Assembly: GCF_014192095.1 (NCBI RefSeq)
Contig: NZ_JACHXN010000010.1
Span: 124,001 to 188,000 of the forward strand
Direction: 5' to 3'
DNA length: 64,000 bases
Origin: Phyllobacterium trifolii
Lineage (GTDB): Bacteria > Pseudomonadota > Alphaproteobacteria > Rhizobiales > Rhizobiaceae
Each line of letters starts with the position of its first letter. Positions within the stretch are counted from its first letter, which is position 1. Below, piece by piece: positions 25,240-33,196 of this stretch. Position numbers and translations under genes: made by a program. Below the pieces are notes generated by a model, which was not told where the DNA came from, ran no database searches, and saw only the letters and a program-made list of their open reading frames with translations.

Positions 25240-25256
25240 GTTCTTTATAGCGGAAC
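25240..25256. promoter_or_regulatory. GTTC-N9-GAAC operator, copy C
   Basis: The palindrome GTTC-TTTATAGCG-GAAC is preceded by GAAC three bases upstream (25233-25236). It matches copies A and B and lies 44 bases before the solute-binding protein gene, placing that gene in the same predicted regulon. Confidence 0.6.
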
Positions 25257-25299
25257 AGTTGGCTGCGTCTGTGGTTGCACGGATATCGGGAGTGGCATC

Positions 25300-26337
25300 A
25301 TGAAGAAACTTTTGCTGGGAGCAGCGCTCATCGCCTGTTTGTCATTGAATGCGATGAGCGCGATGGCGGCGGAACTCACCAAGGTGAAAATCGGTATCGT
25401 CAACGCCAGCAGTGATATCGCTTTCTTCATCGCCGACAAAAAAGGCTACTTCCGCGAAGAAGGTATCGAGGCGGAGTTCGTGCCCTTCGATTCCGGCGCG
25501 AAGATGGTTGCTCCGCTTGGAGCCGGCCAACTCGACGTTGCCGGCGGCTCGGTATCGGCAGGATTGTACAATGCCGTGGCACGAGGGATCGGAATCAAGG
25601 TTGTCGCCGACAAGGGTTCGACGCCCCCAGGTTACGGCTATCAGCCACTTCTGGTTCGCAAGGATCTCGTGGAAAGCGGCAAGTACAAGTCGCTCGCCGA
25701 TCTCAAAGGCATGAAGGTTGCGGGCAGTGCCACTGGCAGCGCATCGACATCGACCATGAACGAGGCGTTGAAAAAGGCGGGGCTTAAACCCAGCGATGTC
25801 GAGCGTGTATTCCTCTCATTTCCCCAACATATCATCGCGCTGGAGAACAAGGCCGTTGACGCGGCTTTGACAACCGAACCTTCCGCAACAGAAGCCGTAC
25901 GCCGTGGTGCCGCCGTTCGTATCATGGGCGATGACGAGATTTACCCCAATCACCAGCTCGCGGTTGTCCTGTACTCGGCAGAGTTCATCGGGGAACAGCC
26001 CGATGCCGCAAAAGCATTCATGCGCGCCTATATCCATGCGCTTCGCGACTACAATGACGCGCTTGCCAACGGCAAGCTGGCCGGCCCGGCCGCGGACGAA
26101 GTGATCTCCATATTGACCGAATATACACCGATCAAGGATGCTTCCGTCTATCGCGCCATTGTCCCGCAAGGCATCGATCCCGACGGCAAGCTCAACACCG
26201 CCAGCCTTGAAAACGATCTCAAATACTTCCAGAGCGAAGGTCTCGTACCGGCAAGCGCAACTGTCGCCCAAATCCTCGACGCGTCGTTCGCCGATGCAGC
26301 AGTCAAGGAACTGGGGCCGTATCAACAAAGAAAATAA
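25300..26337 (+). CDS. ABC-type solute-binding protein, NMT1/SsuA/TauA type
   Basis: A 345-residue periplasmic protein with signal peptide (M-K-K-L-L-L-G-A-A-L-I, cleavage near A-M-A-A at 20-24). The mature part has the NMT1-like pattern: V-K-I-G-I-V-N, then F-F-I-A-D-K-K-G-Y-F-R-E-E-G-I. Such proteins bind sulfonates, taurine, thiamine precursors, phthalate or other aromatic acids. No ABC permease or ATPase gene of this type is adjacent, so it may work with a transporter encoded elsewhere. The operator upstream ties it to the oxygenase cluster, and an aromatic acid ligand is reasonable (inference). Confidence 0.87.
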   Translation: MKKLLLGAALIACLSLNAMSAMAAELTKVKIGIVNASSDIAFFIADKKGYFREEGIEAEFVPFDSGAKMVAPLGAGQLDVAGGSVSAGLYNAVARGIGIKVVADKGSTPPGYGYQPLLVRKDLVESGKYKSLADLKGMKVAGSATGSASTSTMNEALKKAGLKPSDVERVFLSFPQHIIALENKAVDAALTTEPSATEAVRRGAAVRIMGDDEIYPNHQLAVVLYSAEFIGEQPDAAKAFMRAYIHALRDYNDALANGKLAGPAADEVISILTEYTPIKDASVYRAIVPQGIDPDGKLNTASLENDLKYFQSEGLVPASATVAQILDASFADAAVKELGPYQQRK

Positions 26338-26381
26338 GCGCGGGGTATCTCAGACACAATCTGGCATGGAACTGGCAGGAC

Positions 26382-27065
26382 ATGGATAACTACACTCAAC
26401 AGAAGCGCATGCTGGTCGATGCGATCCTTATGCTCGAACGCGCGGGAATCATAGATTTCAACGGCCATGCCAGTTGGCGTGTTCCTGGCGAAAATCGAAT
26501 GCTGATCAATTCCGGTGCATCGGTCCGCTCGGCACTCACCATCGACGATATCGTCATGACCGATTTCGACGGCAAGCCGGTCGATGGCGGCGCAGTCCCG
26601 CCGATGGAATTCCACATCCATTCGGAGATATACCGTCGCCGCGCGGACGTGGGTTCGGTCATCCACGCTCACCCGCTGTGGTCAACGCTCTTCAGCATGA
26701 CGGGGAATCCCGTTGAACCGGTGATCATGCAGGCAGCGGTGATCGGCGAGATCATGCAGTTTGGCGAGATAGCATCAATCAACACCAAGGAACTCGGTGA
26801 AGCGCTTGCCACAACGCTTGGTGCGCATCGCATCGCAATGTTGAAATCGCATGGATCGGTGATCGCTGCGGCCAGTATTCTCGAAGCATTCGTCCTTGCA
26901 GTGTACCTCGAGGAAAATACGCAAAGGCAGTATTTGGCCAAAAGCCTCGGCACACCAACGGTTCTGACGCCTGAACAGGTCGCCACGATCGCAGCCAATC
27001 TCTGGAAGCCCAACCTCTTGCAAAAGGTCTGGGACTATCATGCGGGTAAATTGGGCCCTGTCTGA
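26382..27065 (+). CDS. Class II aldolase/adducin-family protein, second copy
   Basis: A 227-residue protein of the same fold as that at 19789. E76, H95-x-H97 (I-H-A-H-P) and H157 (S-H-G) are the expected catalytic and zinc positions. Overall similarity to the first copy by eye is moderate, so they probably have different substrates. It follows the solute-binding gene by 44 bases and would be transcribed with it. Roles in cleavage of a sugar-phosphate-like intermediate, or decarboxylation of a hydroxylated aromatic acid, are both possible. Confidence 0.8.
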   Translation: MDNYTQQKRMLVDAILMLERAGIIDFNGHASWRVPGENRMLINSGASVRSALTIDDIVMTDFDGKPVDGGAVPPMEFHIHSEIYRRRADVGSVIHAHPLWSTLFSMTGNPVEPVIMQAAVIGEIMQFGEIASINTKELGEALATTLGAHRIAMLKSHGSVIAAASILEAFVLAVYLEENTQRQYLAKSLGTPTVLTPEQVATIAANLWKPNLLQKVWDYHAGKLGPV

Positions 27066-27066
27066 C

Positions 27067-27222
27067 CTATGGGCTGGGCTTCTCGAACATATCTTTAATG
27101 CTGGTTCCAAGTTTGCTGGTAGCGCCGATGATGGCAACTGCTATCAGAGCAACGATCAGTGCGTATTCAACCGCACTTGCGCCGGTTTCGTCCTTGAGGA
27201 AGCGCGCGAAGAGCTTTGTCAT
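27067..27222 (-). CDS. Flp-type (type IVb) pilin
   Basis: A 51-residue small pilin starting at 27220-27222 after AAGGAGAGG. The N-terminal M-T-K-L-F-A-R-F-L-K-D-E-T-G-A-S-A-V-E-Y is the Flp leader and mature start, where prepilin peptidase cuts before a residue followed by the E-Y pair. A 20-residue hydrophobic helix follows. It is divergent from a second pilin gene at 27593 with near-identical leader. No tad assembly genes are in the window, so export would rely on genes elsewhere. Confidence 0.85.
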   Translation of the reverse strand: MTKLFARFLKDETGASAVEYALIVALIAVAIIGATSKLGTSIKDMFEKPSP

Positions 27223-27592
27223 TGTTCGCCTCTCCTTTCAAAGTCCCGTTGAATCGTCCTCCTCATTGAGTAAATTAGCAAAAGAGACTGTTGTTATTGG
27301 TTAATTTTTACTTTAGACGGGCGCGTCAATTTAAGTAAAATTTTCCTCAAATCGGGATATTCTGACCAGATCACACGTCAACTCGAATTCTAAGCGGCCG
27401 ACAGATGAATCCAGTTGGAATTACAAGTACCTAATAATTTAACTGAATTTAATCGACTTCCGTAAAACTAATTTAAGCAACAAATTCAGTCACTTTTCAG
27501 TAACCATCTATATTAGTGAAACTGCAATTGCTGGAAATCTATGTTGAGGACGGTTCAACGAAACCATGCACAACAACAGGATAGGCAATCAA
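27223..27592. other. AT-rich intergenic region between divergent pilin genes
   Basis: About 370 bases with no supportable gene, much richer in A and T than the flanks. It must contain promoters in both directions. I could not pick out a specific operator, small RNA or repeat. Confidence 0.5.
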
Positions 27593-27772
27593 ATGAACAC
27601 TCTCTTCGCACGCTTCCTTAAAGACGAATCCGGCGCAACTGCCATCGAATATGGCCTGATTGCTGCCCTTATCTCCGTCGGCATCATTGCCGGTGCAGGC
27701 ACGCTCGGCAACGGCATCAATGGCCTGTTCACCAAGCTCGGTGGCAAGATGGCAAACACCGCCGTTAACTAA
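27593..27772 (+). CDS. Flp-type (type IVb) pilin
   Basis: A 59-residue pilin. The start at 27593 gives M-N-T-L-F-A-R-F-L-K-D-E-S-G-A-T-A-I-E-Y, the Flp leader with the conserved E-Y after cleavage; an ATG nine codons earlier adds only polar residues. A hydrophobic helix with G-I-I-A-G-A-G follows, then a short polar tail. A strong terminator lies directly after the stop codon, so it is a single-gene unit, typical of abundant pilins. It is divergent from the pilin at 27067-27222. Confidence 0.88.
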   Translation: MNTLFARFLKDESGATAIEYGLIAALISVGIIAGAGTLGNGINGLFTKLGGKMANTAVN

Positions 27773-27778
27773 GTTTAG

Positions 27779-27814
27779 TTGGTGGAGCTGCCCGATCGCG
27801 GGCAGCTCCACCAA
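27779..27814 (+). terminator. Strong hairpin terminator after the pilin gene
   Basis: Sixteen-base perfect arms (27779-27794 and 27799-27814) enclose the four-base loop ATCG, beginning 6 bases after the stop codon. The following T-tract is short (ATCTTT), so it could also stabilise the pilin mRNA. Confidence 0.8.
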
Positions 27815-28031
27815 ATCTTTGTAACCGGGTTTACCCGAGTTCGCCTTGTCCCGATCATCGATGTTCGCGGCAATCCAGAACACCGTTTGATCGAGAGACC
27901 AGACTGGCAACCTTCTGCTGCCAAGCACCCTGTCCATACGACCTTTGGGTGCGGGCAATCAGGCAACGAAGTCAGATGCTTAATCTCTACCCGAACTAGT
28001 ATGAATATCGTGAAAATCTGGGGTAAGGTCG

Positions 28032-29066
28032 TTGCCAAAGACAAAGTTAAATCAACCACAGAATATTGCGCTCTCGGCCGTCATCCCTTGCTACAATGAA
28101 GTGGACGGCATCGATGAGCTTTATCGACGCGTAACCGCGGCGTGTCAGCAACAGGTTGGCCAGTCCTACGAGATTGTCCTCGTCATCGATGGTGCGACAG
28201 ACGGCACTCGCCAGGCGATCTTCAATTTAGCGGCAACAGACCCTCACCTCGTCGCAGTCGATCTTGCCCGCAATTATGGCCACCAAATTGCGCTCAGCGC
28301 AGGCCTGGATATTTGTCGTGGCCAAAGAATTCTTATTCTCGATGCCGATCTGCAGGATCCCCCGGAACTTGTCGGCCAAATGATGGCCAGGATGGATGAA
28401 GGCTATGATGTCGTCTATGGCCAACGCCTGAAACGCGAGGGAGAAAGCTGGTTCAAACTCGCTTCGGCGGCGATGTTTTATCGGTTGTTGCGCAAGATGG
28501 TCGACGTGGATATTGCTCCTGACACCGGCGATTTTCGCCTGATGAGCCGCCGGACCCTTAATCATCTGAATTCGATGCCGGAGCGTTATCGGTTCATTCG
28601 CGGAATGGTCAGCTGGATCGGCTTGAGGCAAGTCGCCCTCCCTTATGAAAGGTGCCGGCGCTTTGCTGGCACCACGCATTACCCGTTCAAGAAAATGCTC
28701 TTGCTGGCGATGGACGCAATGACAAGCTTTTCCATCGCTCCGCTCCGCTTCGCGTCGCACCTCGGCATGATCTTCGGGATTCTTGGACTTTTCGCGCTGG
28801 GTTACACTTTCTGTTCCTGGATTGCCGGGAACGTTTTGCCCGGCTGGACCAGTCTGGCAGCCATAGTCCTCATACTTGGCAGCGTTCAGCTTCTGGTGCT
28901 CGGTATCTTTGGCGAGTATCTCGGGCGGATGTACATGGAGACGAAGCGGCGTCCGCTTTACCTCGTCAATGAGATCGTCTCTTACGACGCAGTTAGCGCT
29001 CGCCAGGATCTACCCATTCACCGGCTTCAGGAACGTGTGAAGGAGGTTGTGCATGCTCGAGGCTGA
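28032..29066 (+). CDS. Family 2 glycosyltransferase, GtrB/DPM1-like
   Basis: A 344-residue membrane-anchored glycosyltransferase. The start is a TTG at 28032 with TAAGG nearby, because no ATG precedes the conserved V-I-P-C-Y-N-E-V core. The catalytic D-A-D-L-Q-D-P-P is near 105-112 and D-x-G-D-F-R-L-M near 170. Two C-terminal membrane helices (about 240-300) match polyisoprenyl-phosphate glucose/mannose transferases such as GtrB. It probably makes a lipid-linked sugar donor. It heads a plus-strand run with a methyltransferase, GtrA and a large membrane protein, overlapping the next gene by 14 bases. Confidence 0.88.
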   Translation: MPKTKLNQPQNIALSAVIPCYNEVDGIDELYRRVTAACQQQVGQSYEIVLVIDGATDGTRQAIFNLAATDPHLVAVDLARNYGHQIALSAGLDICRGQRILILDADLQDPPELVGQMMARMDEGYDVVYGQRLKREGESWFKLASAAMFYRLLRKMVDVDIAPDTGDFRLMSRRTLNHLNSMPERYRFIRGMVSWIGLRQVALPYERCRRFAGTTHYPFKKMLLLAMDAMTSFSIAPLRFASHLGMIFGILGLFALGYTFCSWIAGNVLPGWTSLAAIVLILGSVQLLVLGIFGEYLGRMYMETKRRPLYLVNEIVSYDAVSARQDLPIHRLQERVKEVVHARG

Positions 29067-29754
29067 ATTTGACCAGTTCGCGTCGGAATATCACCAGCAG
29101 CACGCCGCCAGCATTCGTCTGAGCGGTGAAACTCCGGATTTCTTTGCCAAGTACAAGATTGACGACGTGGCTGCCGTACTCGCATCCGCGGGTGTGAGAC
29201 CACGACGCATACTCGATTTCGGCGGAGGTGTGGGCAATTCACTGGGTTATCTCAAAGCTGCGTTTCCCGAGAGCGAAATAGTGTTGCTCGATCCTTCCTC
29301 GCAATCCCTCGATATCGCTCAGAAGCGGTTCCCGGGCCAAGCGCATTTCCAGCAATTCGATGGCAGAACGATCCCGTATGACGACGGGCACTTCGACGTC
29401 ATATTTGTTGCGTGCGTTTTTCATCATATCCCTGGCGACCTCCATTTGGGCCTTCTCCAGGAAATCAGCAGGGTTCTGACAAAAGGCGGAAACTTCTTTC
29501 TCTTCGAGCACAATCCGTGGAACCCGCTCACATTGCATGCTGTGCGCAATTGTCCGTTCGACGAGAACGCAGTTCTTATCAAGGCGAAAGATATGCGCGC
29601 AGAGATCGCTGACGCCGGCCTGTCCAGATCCCGTGTCGTCTACCGCATCTTTTTTCCGCGTCTGTTGGCGAGGCTGCGGTCGCTCGAGCGCTATCTCGCC
29701 AAAATTCCGATCGGAGCGCAGTACTATGTCCACGCGGTCAAATCGTCCATTTGA
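29053..29754 (+). CDS. Class I SAM-dependent methyltransferase
   Basis: A 233-residue soluble methyltransferase. The ATG at 29053 has AGGAGG six bases upstream inside the end of the glycosyltransferase gene. Motif I is I-L-D-F-G-G-G-V-G-N (about 53-62), with L-L-D-P-S as the acidic loop after strand 2 and F-D-V-I-F-V-A as motif IV. Position in a lipid-sugar cluster suggests a sugar or polyprenyl-lipid substrate, but the family does not reveal it. Its last 29 bases overlap gtrA. Confidence 0.85.
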   Translation: MLEAEFDQFASEYHQQHAASIRLSGETPDFFAKYKIDDVAAVLASAGVRPRRILDFGGGVGNSLGYLKAAFPESEIVLLDPSSQSLDIAQKRFPGQAHFQQFDGRTIPYDDGHFDVIFVACVFHHIPGDLHLGLLQEISRVLTKGGNFFLFEHNPWNPLTLHAVRNCPFDENAVLIKAKDMRAEIADAGLSRSRVVYRIFFPRLLARLRSLERYLAKIPIGAQYYVHAVKSSI

Positions 29755-30181
29755 CTACCTGCAGATCGCGCGTTTCGCATCCGTTGGCGTTCTGAACACA
29801 GCGTTCGGATACACGGTAATTCTGTTTGCCCTTTGGCTTGGAAATGGTGACGTCGTTTCGAACTTGATCGGCTACGCTGCGGGTCTCGTCTTGAGCTTCG
29901 GCCTCAACAACCGGTGGACCTTCGGGAAAAAGCAAAATGCGTCGCCAAGCGTTATCGCAAGATACGTCGCAACGTTTCTGGTGGCCTATGCGGTCAATCT
30001 TGGAATTGTTCTCGCGGCGCGTTCAACCGGACTGATGGACGGCCCGATGATTCATCTGCTGGGCATTGGTGCCTACACAATCCTTTTCTACCTGGGATCG
30101 GTCCATTTCGTGTTTGCAGAAAACACACCAATTTCGATTAACAATCGGCATGCAATCAACGGAAGAAGTGAGCCCCGATAG
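29726..30181 (+). CDS. GtrA-family membrane protein
   Basis: A 151-residue protein with four membrane helices, the GtrA/flippase-like layout. F-A-S-V-G-V-L-N-T-A-F-G-Y at the N-terminus and L-N-N-R-W-T-F near 70 are the family motifs. GtrA proteins accompany GtrB-type transferases and are thought to flip undecaprenyl- or other polyprenyl-phosphate sugars across the inner membrane. The start at 29726 overlaps the methyltransferase gene end, implying coupled translation. Confidence 0.87.
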   Translation: MSTRSNRPFDYLQIARFASVGVLNTAFGYTVILFALWLGNGDVVSNLIGYAAGLVLSFGLNNRWTFGKKQNASPSVIARYVATFLVAYAVNLGIVLAARSTGLMDGPMIHLLGIGAYTILFYLGSVHFVFAENTPISINNRHAINGRSEPR

Positions 30182-30182
30182 A

Positions 30183-31685
30183 ATGGTCGACGACACCTAC
30201 AGCGCACGGGCAGCAACCGTCTCGGGCTCCTCGACCGCAGAAGACCAGCGCGTCAGGCTGCTCTTCTGTTTGATTGTTGCAATTTTCAAAGCGGCAACGC
30301 TGATTTACGCCGCTGGCGGGCTTTTGCAGGATCCTGATAATTGGTGGCACGTGCGGGTGGGCTTGGACATGCTGTCAAGCGGCACGTTTCCCACGGTCGA
30401 CACTTATTCCTATACTTTTGCTGGCAGTCCCTGGATAGCAAAAGAATGGCTTGGGCAGATACTGTTTGCACTCGCCTATTCGCTGAACGGCTGGAACGGG
30501 GTCACATTATTGACCATCGCCATGAGCACGTTAACGGTCTTCCTGCTTGCATGGTATCTCAGCGCCTCCCTAAAACCGACGGTAGCGTTCGGCCTGACCT
30601 TCATACTGTCGCTCCTCATCGGTCCGATCCTGACCGCACGTCCACTCGTCTTCACACTTCCCATCATCATCATCTGGACTGCTGAGCTGTTCCGCGCTGC
30701 CCGCGATGAACGAGCCCCGCCATTGTGGTTGCTACCACTCATATGCCTTTGGGCGAATCTCCACGCAACATTCACATTCGGATTCATCATAGCGGCATTC
30801 GCGGGCCTGGATTTTCTGGCGCGGACACGCCTGACGAAGCCAGGTCTCCTCGGCAAATGGATTGCCTTTGGGGTGCTTTGCCCGCTTGTGACCTTGCTCA
30901 ACCCTTACGGTATCAAGGCCATCCTCGCGACCTTTTCAGTTGCCTACGGCAACGAGGCGGTAGCCTATATCGACGAATGGCAGCCCTTCAACGCCTCGGA
31001 TTCTTACCTTATGGAGGCGTTCCTCCTGGTAGCTCTTCTCGGGCTGCTCGTCTCACGAGTGCAAATCGGATGGCCCAAGGCACTGTTTCTCCTCTTCAAT
31101 CTGCATCTCCTCCTCACGCATCAGCGCTTTGCCTATCTTTTTGTTCTGCTGGTACCGCTCATTCTCGCGGCAGAAATCGGTGAACAATTCTCTTGGGTCT
31201 CGGCCCACAAATGGGCCAAGGGGCATCTCGACCGCCTGGAGCAATTTCTTGCCAGCCATTTTCACTCGATTTCAGCAGCGATCGGCATATTGATCGTGTC
31301 TACGGCTGCAATATTCTCCTCGGTTTCAGGGGTCGAACCAAGCCCGAAGACATCGGCAAAAGGTGCGCTCGCGTTTGCCCAGCAGCACAATCTCTCCGGG
31401 AACGTCTTCAATTCCTACAATTTTGGCGGCACGCTGATTTTCCATGGAATCAAGACATTCATCGATGGCCGAACCGATCAGCTCTTTCTGAATGGCTTCA
31501 TGAAGAAAACTATGTTGGCGGGCAACAGTGGTGGAAAACCGATTTTGGAAGAACAGATGAAAACCTATGCAATCGGCTGGGCTTTGCTAGCAACTGGCGA
31601 CAGCCGCATCCCTTTCTTCAACGAATTAACCGGCTGGCGACGTGCGTATTCCGATGAGAATGCCGTCATCTTTATCCGGGAATGA
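30183..31685 (+). CDS. Large polytopic membrane protein, GT-C glycosyltransferase-like
   Basis: It starts at the ATG at 30183, two bases after the gtrA stop, giving 500 residues; an ATG at 30150 lacks a ribosome site. About ten membrane helices are visible. The first periplasmic loop has D-P-D-N-W-W-H-V-R and later T-V-D-T-Y-S-Y-T-F, acidic positions that fit GT-C enzymes using lipid-linked sugars. A soluble C-terminal part (from about 410) contains F-N-S-Y-N-F-G-G and F-I-D-G-R-T-D, typical of this uncharacterised group. With GtrB and GtrA upstream it is a candidate for the final sugar transfer to a surface acceptor (inference). Confidence 0.75.
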   Translation: MVDDTYSARAATVSGSSTAEDQRVRLLFCLIVAIFKAATLIYAAGGLLQDPDNWWHVRVGLDMLSSGTFPTVDTYSYTFAGSPWIAKEWLGQILFALAYSLNGWNGVTLLTIAMSTLTVFLLAWYLSASLKPTVAFGLTFILSLLIGPILTARPLVFTLPIIIIWTAELFRAARDERAPPLWLLPLICLWANLHATFTFGFIIAAFAGLDFLARTRLTKPGLLGKWIAFGVLCPLVTLLNPYGIKAILATFSVAYGNEAVAYIDEWQPFNASDSYLMEAFLLVALLGLLVSRVQIGWPKALFLLFNLHLLLTHQRFAYLFVLLVPLILAAEIGEQFSWVSAHKWAKGHLDRLEQFLASHFHSISAAIGILIVSTAAIFSSVSGVEPSPKTSAKGALAFAQQHNLSGNVFNSYNFGGTLIFHGIKTFIDGRTDQLFLNGFMKKTMLAGNSGGKPILEEQMKTYAIGWALLATGDSRIPFFNELTGWRRAYSDENAVIFIRE

Positions 31686-31769
31686 TGAGCCGCGTGTCAT
31701 TTCGCGTGCAATAATGTAGACACTCCCTGTAGAGTAAGGTTCTGATAACTTTAATGACGAGTGCTGTTC

Positions 31770-32384
31770 TACTGTAGGTTGTAGTAGGCCTCACGGTTAT
31801 TATTATTGCCGTCCTTTACGCCTTTCAAGGATGTTTCGACCTGATCCGCGCAAGACATGCGCGACATCGATGCGAAGATCGGAGAATATGTCGAGCGCAG
31901 TATTGCTGCCCAAGATCAGCTCAAACGCATCGACATAAGGGCGCCGCAAACCGGCACCGTGCACGAACTCTCCGTCCACACTGTCGGCGGCGTGGTCCCC
32001 GCGAGTGAACAGCTGATGTTGATTGTGCCCGATGCTGATTTGCTGGTCGTCGAAGCGAAGGTGCAGCCGCAAGATGTGGATCAGCTTTTTGTCGGGCAAC
32101 CGGCTGGATTGCGTTTTACCGCCTTCAGCCACGCACCACTCCGGAAGTCAATGGCACCGTGCAACAAATTTCCGCAGATGTGACAACGGACACCCGCACT
32201 GGCCTCAGCCATTACACCGTGCGCGTGGCCATCACTCCCGCCGAGGTCGGACGAATTGGCGCAATCAAACTTGTACCGGGGATGCCCGTTGAAACATTTA
32301 TCGAGTCTGGCGACAGGAGCGTCGCGTCCTATTTCATCAAGCCAATGATAGATCAGGCAAAGCGCCGCGTTCCGCGAAGGTTGA
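31770..32384 (+). pseudogene. Decayed HlyD-family membrane fusion protein gene
   Basis: Remnants of a type I secretion adaptor lie in two frames. From 31857 the frame reads M-R-D-I-D-A-K-I-G-E-Y-V-E-R and I-R-A-P-Q-T-G-T-V-H-E-L-S-V-H-T-V-G-G-V-V, classic HlyD. Near 32132 the frame shifts, continuing as T-P-E-V-N-G-T-V-Q-Q-I-S-A-D. A second shift near 32360 restores the ending A-F-R-E-G-stop. Upstream, a TGA interrupts the reading before 31855, and most of the N-terminal half is missing, apart from a hydrophobic V-V-V-G-L-T-V-I-I-I stretch near 31778. No partner ABC exporter gene is present. The call rests on motif order and typical HlyD endings. Confidence 0.65.
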
Positions 32385-32422
32385 CCAACGAGGTATTGAA
32401 GCACGCTAGAGCATATGCACCG

Positions 32423-33196
32423 TCAAATGCCCTCACCATGCGTATGGCCTTCGTGTGTCAGGGTAGCGATGAAGCGCTTGGTGCGCTCCCGTTTCGGGTT
32501 GGTGAAGATATCCCGTGAGGAACCCGTTTCAACGACCACTCCCCCATCCAGCACGATCACCTCATTGGCAATCCTCGAGGCCAGTCGAAGATCGTGCGTC
32601 GCCATGACCATTGTCGTACCTTCCCGCGCCAATTGCGCGAGCACATCGACCACCTCCCCGGAGAGTTCGGGATCAAGCGCTGACGTCGGTTCATCGCATA
32701 GAAGAACTTTGGGTGATGGCGCCAACGCCCGGGCGATTGCCACACGCTGCAGCTGTCCGCCGGAGAGCGTCGATGGCCAGACCTCTGCCTTATGCGCAAG
32801 CCCAACCTTCTCAAGCAATGTTATTGCCCGTTCCCTCGCCCGCTCCCTTGGCCATTTGAGGACTGTGGTCAGCCCCTCCGTAACGTTCTCGATAACCGTA
32901 CGATGCGGAAACAGTTGGAAGTTCTGAAACACCATGCCGGTATGACGGCGAACCAGCTGGATCTGCTTCGTGCCCATCCGCACACCCGGCTGAAAGTCCA
33001 ACCGGTCACCGGCAACTTCTACTGAACCCGATGTTGGAATTTCCAGAAGGTTTATGCAACGCAGAAGTGTACTTTTGCCACCGCCGGAAGGACCGACGAG
33101 AGCCATGACCGAGCCTTCGGCCACGCTGAGGGAAACGTTTTTGAGTACCATGTGGTCGCCAAAGCGTTTCTCGATATTCTTGAGGTCGACCATCAT
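32423..33196 (-). CDS. Polar amino acid ABC transporter ATP-binding protein (GlnQ type)
   Basis: A 257-residue cytoplasmic ATPase with Walker A G-P-S-G-G-G-K-S-T near 35-43, Q-loop, signature L-S-G-G-Q near 140 and Walker B V-L-L-C-D-E-P-T-S-A-L-D near 165. It energises uptake through the permease at 33193 with the binding protein at 33955. Its start overlaps the permease stop by four bases. The set belongs to the polar amino acid/opine family; the substrate could be a neutral or acidic amino acid or cystine. Confidence 0.92.
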   Translation of the reverse strand: MMVDLKNIEKRFGDHMVLKNVSLSVAEGSVMALVGPSGGGKSTLLRCINLLEIPTSGSVEVAGDRLDFQPGVRMGTKQIQLVRRHTGMVFQNFQLFPHRTVIENVTEGLTTVLKWPRERARERAITLLEKVGLAHKAEVWPSTLSGGQLQRVAIARALAPSPKVLLCDEPTSALDPELSGEVVDVLAQLAREGTTMVMATHDLRLASRIANEVIVLDGGVVVETGSSRDIFTNPKRERTKRFIATLTHEGHTHGEGI

